The notes under the pieces: model-generated
The model's input: the letters and a program-made list of their open reading frames with translations, nothing else
Databases searched by the model: none
What the model was told of the DNA's origin: nothing
Made by a program: the position numbers and the translations under genes
Source of the DNA: Bolinopsis microptera
Lineage: Eukaryota > Ctenophora > Tentaculata > Lobata > Bolinopsidae
DNA: 64,000 nucleotides
Assembly (NCBI RefSeq): GCF_026151205.1
Contig: NC_087083.1
Coordinates: forward strand, 6,302,460-6,366,459
Reading direction: 5' to 3'
Shown here: positions 62,101 through 64,000 of the stretch, piece by piece
How the letters are laid out: each line of letters opens with the position of its first letter
How positions within the stretch are numbered: position 1 is the stretch's first letter

Positions 62101-64000
62101 GAATTATTAAAACCAGCAGTTCCGAAACGGCGGACCGAACGGCTGCGTTCTGCTATAAAATCTCGAGTTGATTACGCTAGTGGCAGTTTTAAAGTCTGGA
62201 ATTAACGAACACCCGAGTGGATGGCCAGGACATTAGGTGTGGTACATTTATATCGACACACACTTAACCCTTCTCCAGCTACACGATTTCTAACTCCCCG
62301 AATAACTCCTGTAAACTCGTGCTGCAGTGAGGCTAAGCTTCTCAATCATTGGGCCACTGGTATCCTACTTGATTGCAAGTGAAACATCGTATAGAAAACA
62401 TTCCTGAATCAATATGATCAATCCCAGGAGTGCTATTTATAGACGCAGAAATTATTATGCATGTCAAGTGTCTGTGGCTACGATTTAATATCGTCATTAT
62501 AATGCTGAAGTTGTCATTTGCAATCAGTCCGGTATGGTAAAATAATTTTAACAGATCATGATAAAACCGAAGGAGCGTCACTGTTATAATCAGCAAACCA
62601 TCAACATACGCTATATTTCAATATTCAGGTGTCCTTGTCTTACTAAGTGTTGTATCTTGAGATAGGTTAAAATAATGTGTATTCATAGAATACAGGCCAA
62701 CATAGATCACCACAGCGGTTACAGCGAATGTTGATCATCTGACTCTACACAGTGGAGGTGGTGGGTTCATGAGATTTGCAATATTGGTGCGTCACTTCAG
62801 GAACCTGATTGTCAATCCCTAAAATCGTGTAAAATTAATTTGCCAGGTATTGGATAGTACTTCATTCCACCTTCAAGTTTACAAATTTGGGGGAATTTCT
62901 GTCCTCATACATTCAGGTATTTTCGATATTTTTTGGACTAGAACACCGGCCTACACAGAATGAGGAGTATTGCGCCAAAAGAGAGGCCATGCGACACTAG
63001 GCCCTACAAACCTTTACAGATACCTTCCGACTTTATACATCAATATATCCAGCTATTGATCTCCATCAAAAGGGCAATTGATATCGGAATTGATCATTCA
63101 ATAAAAGGGTGTGACGAAGAGTGAGTACTTAGTATGCTTAAATAGATGAGGACGATGAAAAGTTGACGTGCACACCAGTTCAATACTCCCAAATCAACGT
63201 GACACTAGCTGCAAAGCACGCGTGACAGTGACCCAGCAACAGGAAGGTTTATCTAAAGCCGCGAGAGAAGATCAAAGAGTTGGAGACACGTGAGGCGTGG
63301 AGAATGGGGCACGACGACTACTTTTAACTGCCCAGAATGAAATTCTACTTAGTGGGTGGTCAAACGGAAACGTTCAAACCATGTTTCAGGTTTCAGTAAA
63401 TTCTGTAGCGTTCTGTTTTAGCGTTGGAGCAACTTATCAGGGGCACGAGCGAGACGACGCGAGGAGATGAGGTGACTAAATTTGTCACCTCGATAACTTG
63501 TCGTATATGGTCCATTTCAGTATTGTGTCCATATTACATCAATTACAACTACTCAGTACTCCTTTTTTCACCCACACCCTATTTTTCATCCCAACTCTTA
63601 GAACTCTATCTCCACCATACCAATAGTTCAGTTTAAGTGGACCAATTAAAAATGAGACCCTTAAAATATTAAGTCGATAAAAATCTAGCCTAGATTTTAG
63701 ATATTTAATGTGTTTATAGCACGGACCATCTGATGCAAATTATTTCCAAATTACGGGCGATTATCTTAAGTGTTTGGATATTAACTTCTAGGATGGATAA
63801 ATTTGGAAAGTTAAAATGTTTATGCGGAGTTTTCAGTAGGCAAATAATGTGATCTTTTTTTGTAGGTCTTTCACATTCTTTATATCACTTTTCTTATAAG
63901 CACAATCAAGGACACCAATATTGGTTAACGTATAAAAAGAATAATCTTCTACCAAAGTTTAGAAAAACTCGACTAAACAAAGAGATAAAATCGATTCTTG
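59122..64000. repeat. Macrosatellite copy 6, cut by window end
   Basis: Starts at the usual junction and runs to the window edge, matching copy 1 as far as about 31785; roughly 470 bases of the unit are still to come, so the array continues beyond the window. Confidence 0.93.

Overview
The window looks like nuclear DNA of an invertebrate animal: AT-rich, with one intact intron-bearing gene, decayed non-LTR retrotransposons, a non-autonomous hAT-type DNA transposon, a long satellite array and a large macrosatellite. The phylum cannot be fixed from sequence alone. There are no bacterial-type operons, no CRISPR array, and no tRNA or rRNA gene that I can support.

Layout. (1) 1-3138: a 5'-truncated non-LTR retrotransposon on the minus strand lies head-to-head with a broken plus-strand SF1 helicase pseudogene. 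(2) 3733-6715: a complete six-exon minus-strand gene for an SLC17-type (sialin/vesicular glutamate/phosphate transporter) membrane carrier, deduced at 490 aa. All splice phases agree. Its stop codon lies inside an 18-bp minisatellite, and a second 9-bp minisatellite sits in its fourth intron. (3) 7541-25510: about 46 tandem copies of a ~366-bp satellite monomer with several higher-order repeat patterns, split at 10691-11754 by a hAT-like element with a perfect 8-bp target duplication. (4) 25530-26910: a scrap of another retrotransposon and unassigned sequence. (5) 26911-64000: a ~5.35-kb unit present as one clean copy (26911-32257), then a ~7.5-kb non-repeated segment, then a partial copy and four further head-to-tail copies running off the window end. 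Copies 2-6 differ from copy 1 by frequent one-base indels and substitutions, so they may be unpolished long-read consensus rather than true decay.

Function. The only gene I am confident about is the SLC17-type carrier. The macrosatellite unit has conserved promoter-like parts (CACGTG cluster, CpG-rich block around TTTAAA) and two short minus-strand exon-like segments sharing a CCEL motif, but no recognisable full gene. The non-repeated segment holds microsatellites, a perfect hairpin, poly-G tracts, CRE/E-box composites, a 40-bp CCAAT/E-box triple repeat and one orphan exon candidate. Most long open frames in the repeat regions are by-products of repeats, not genes.
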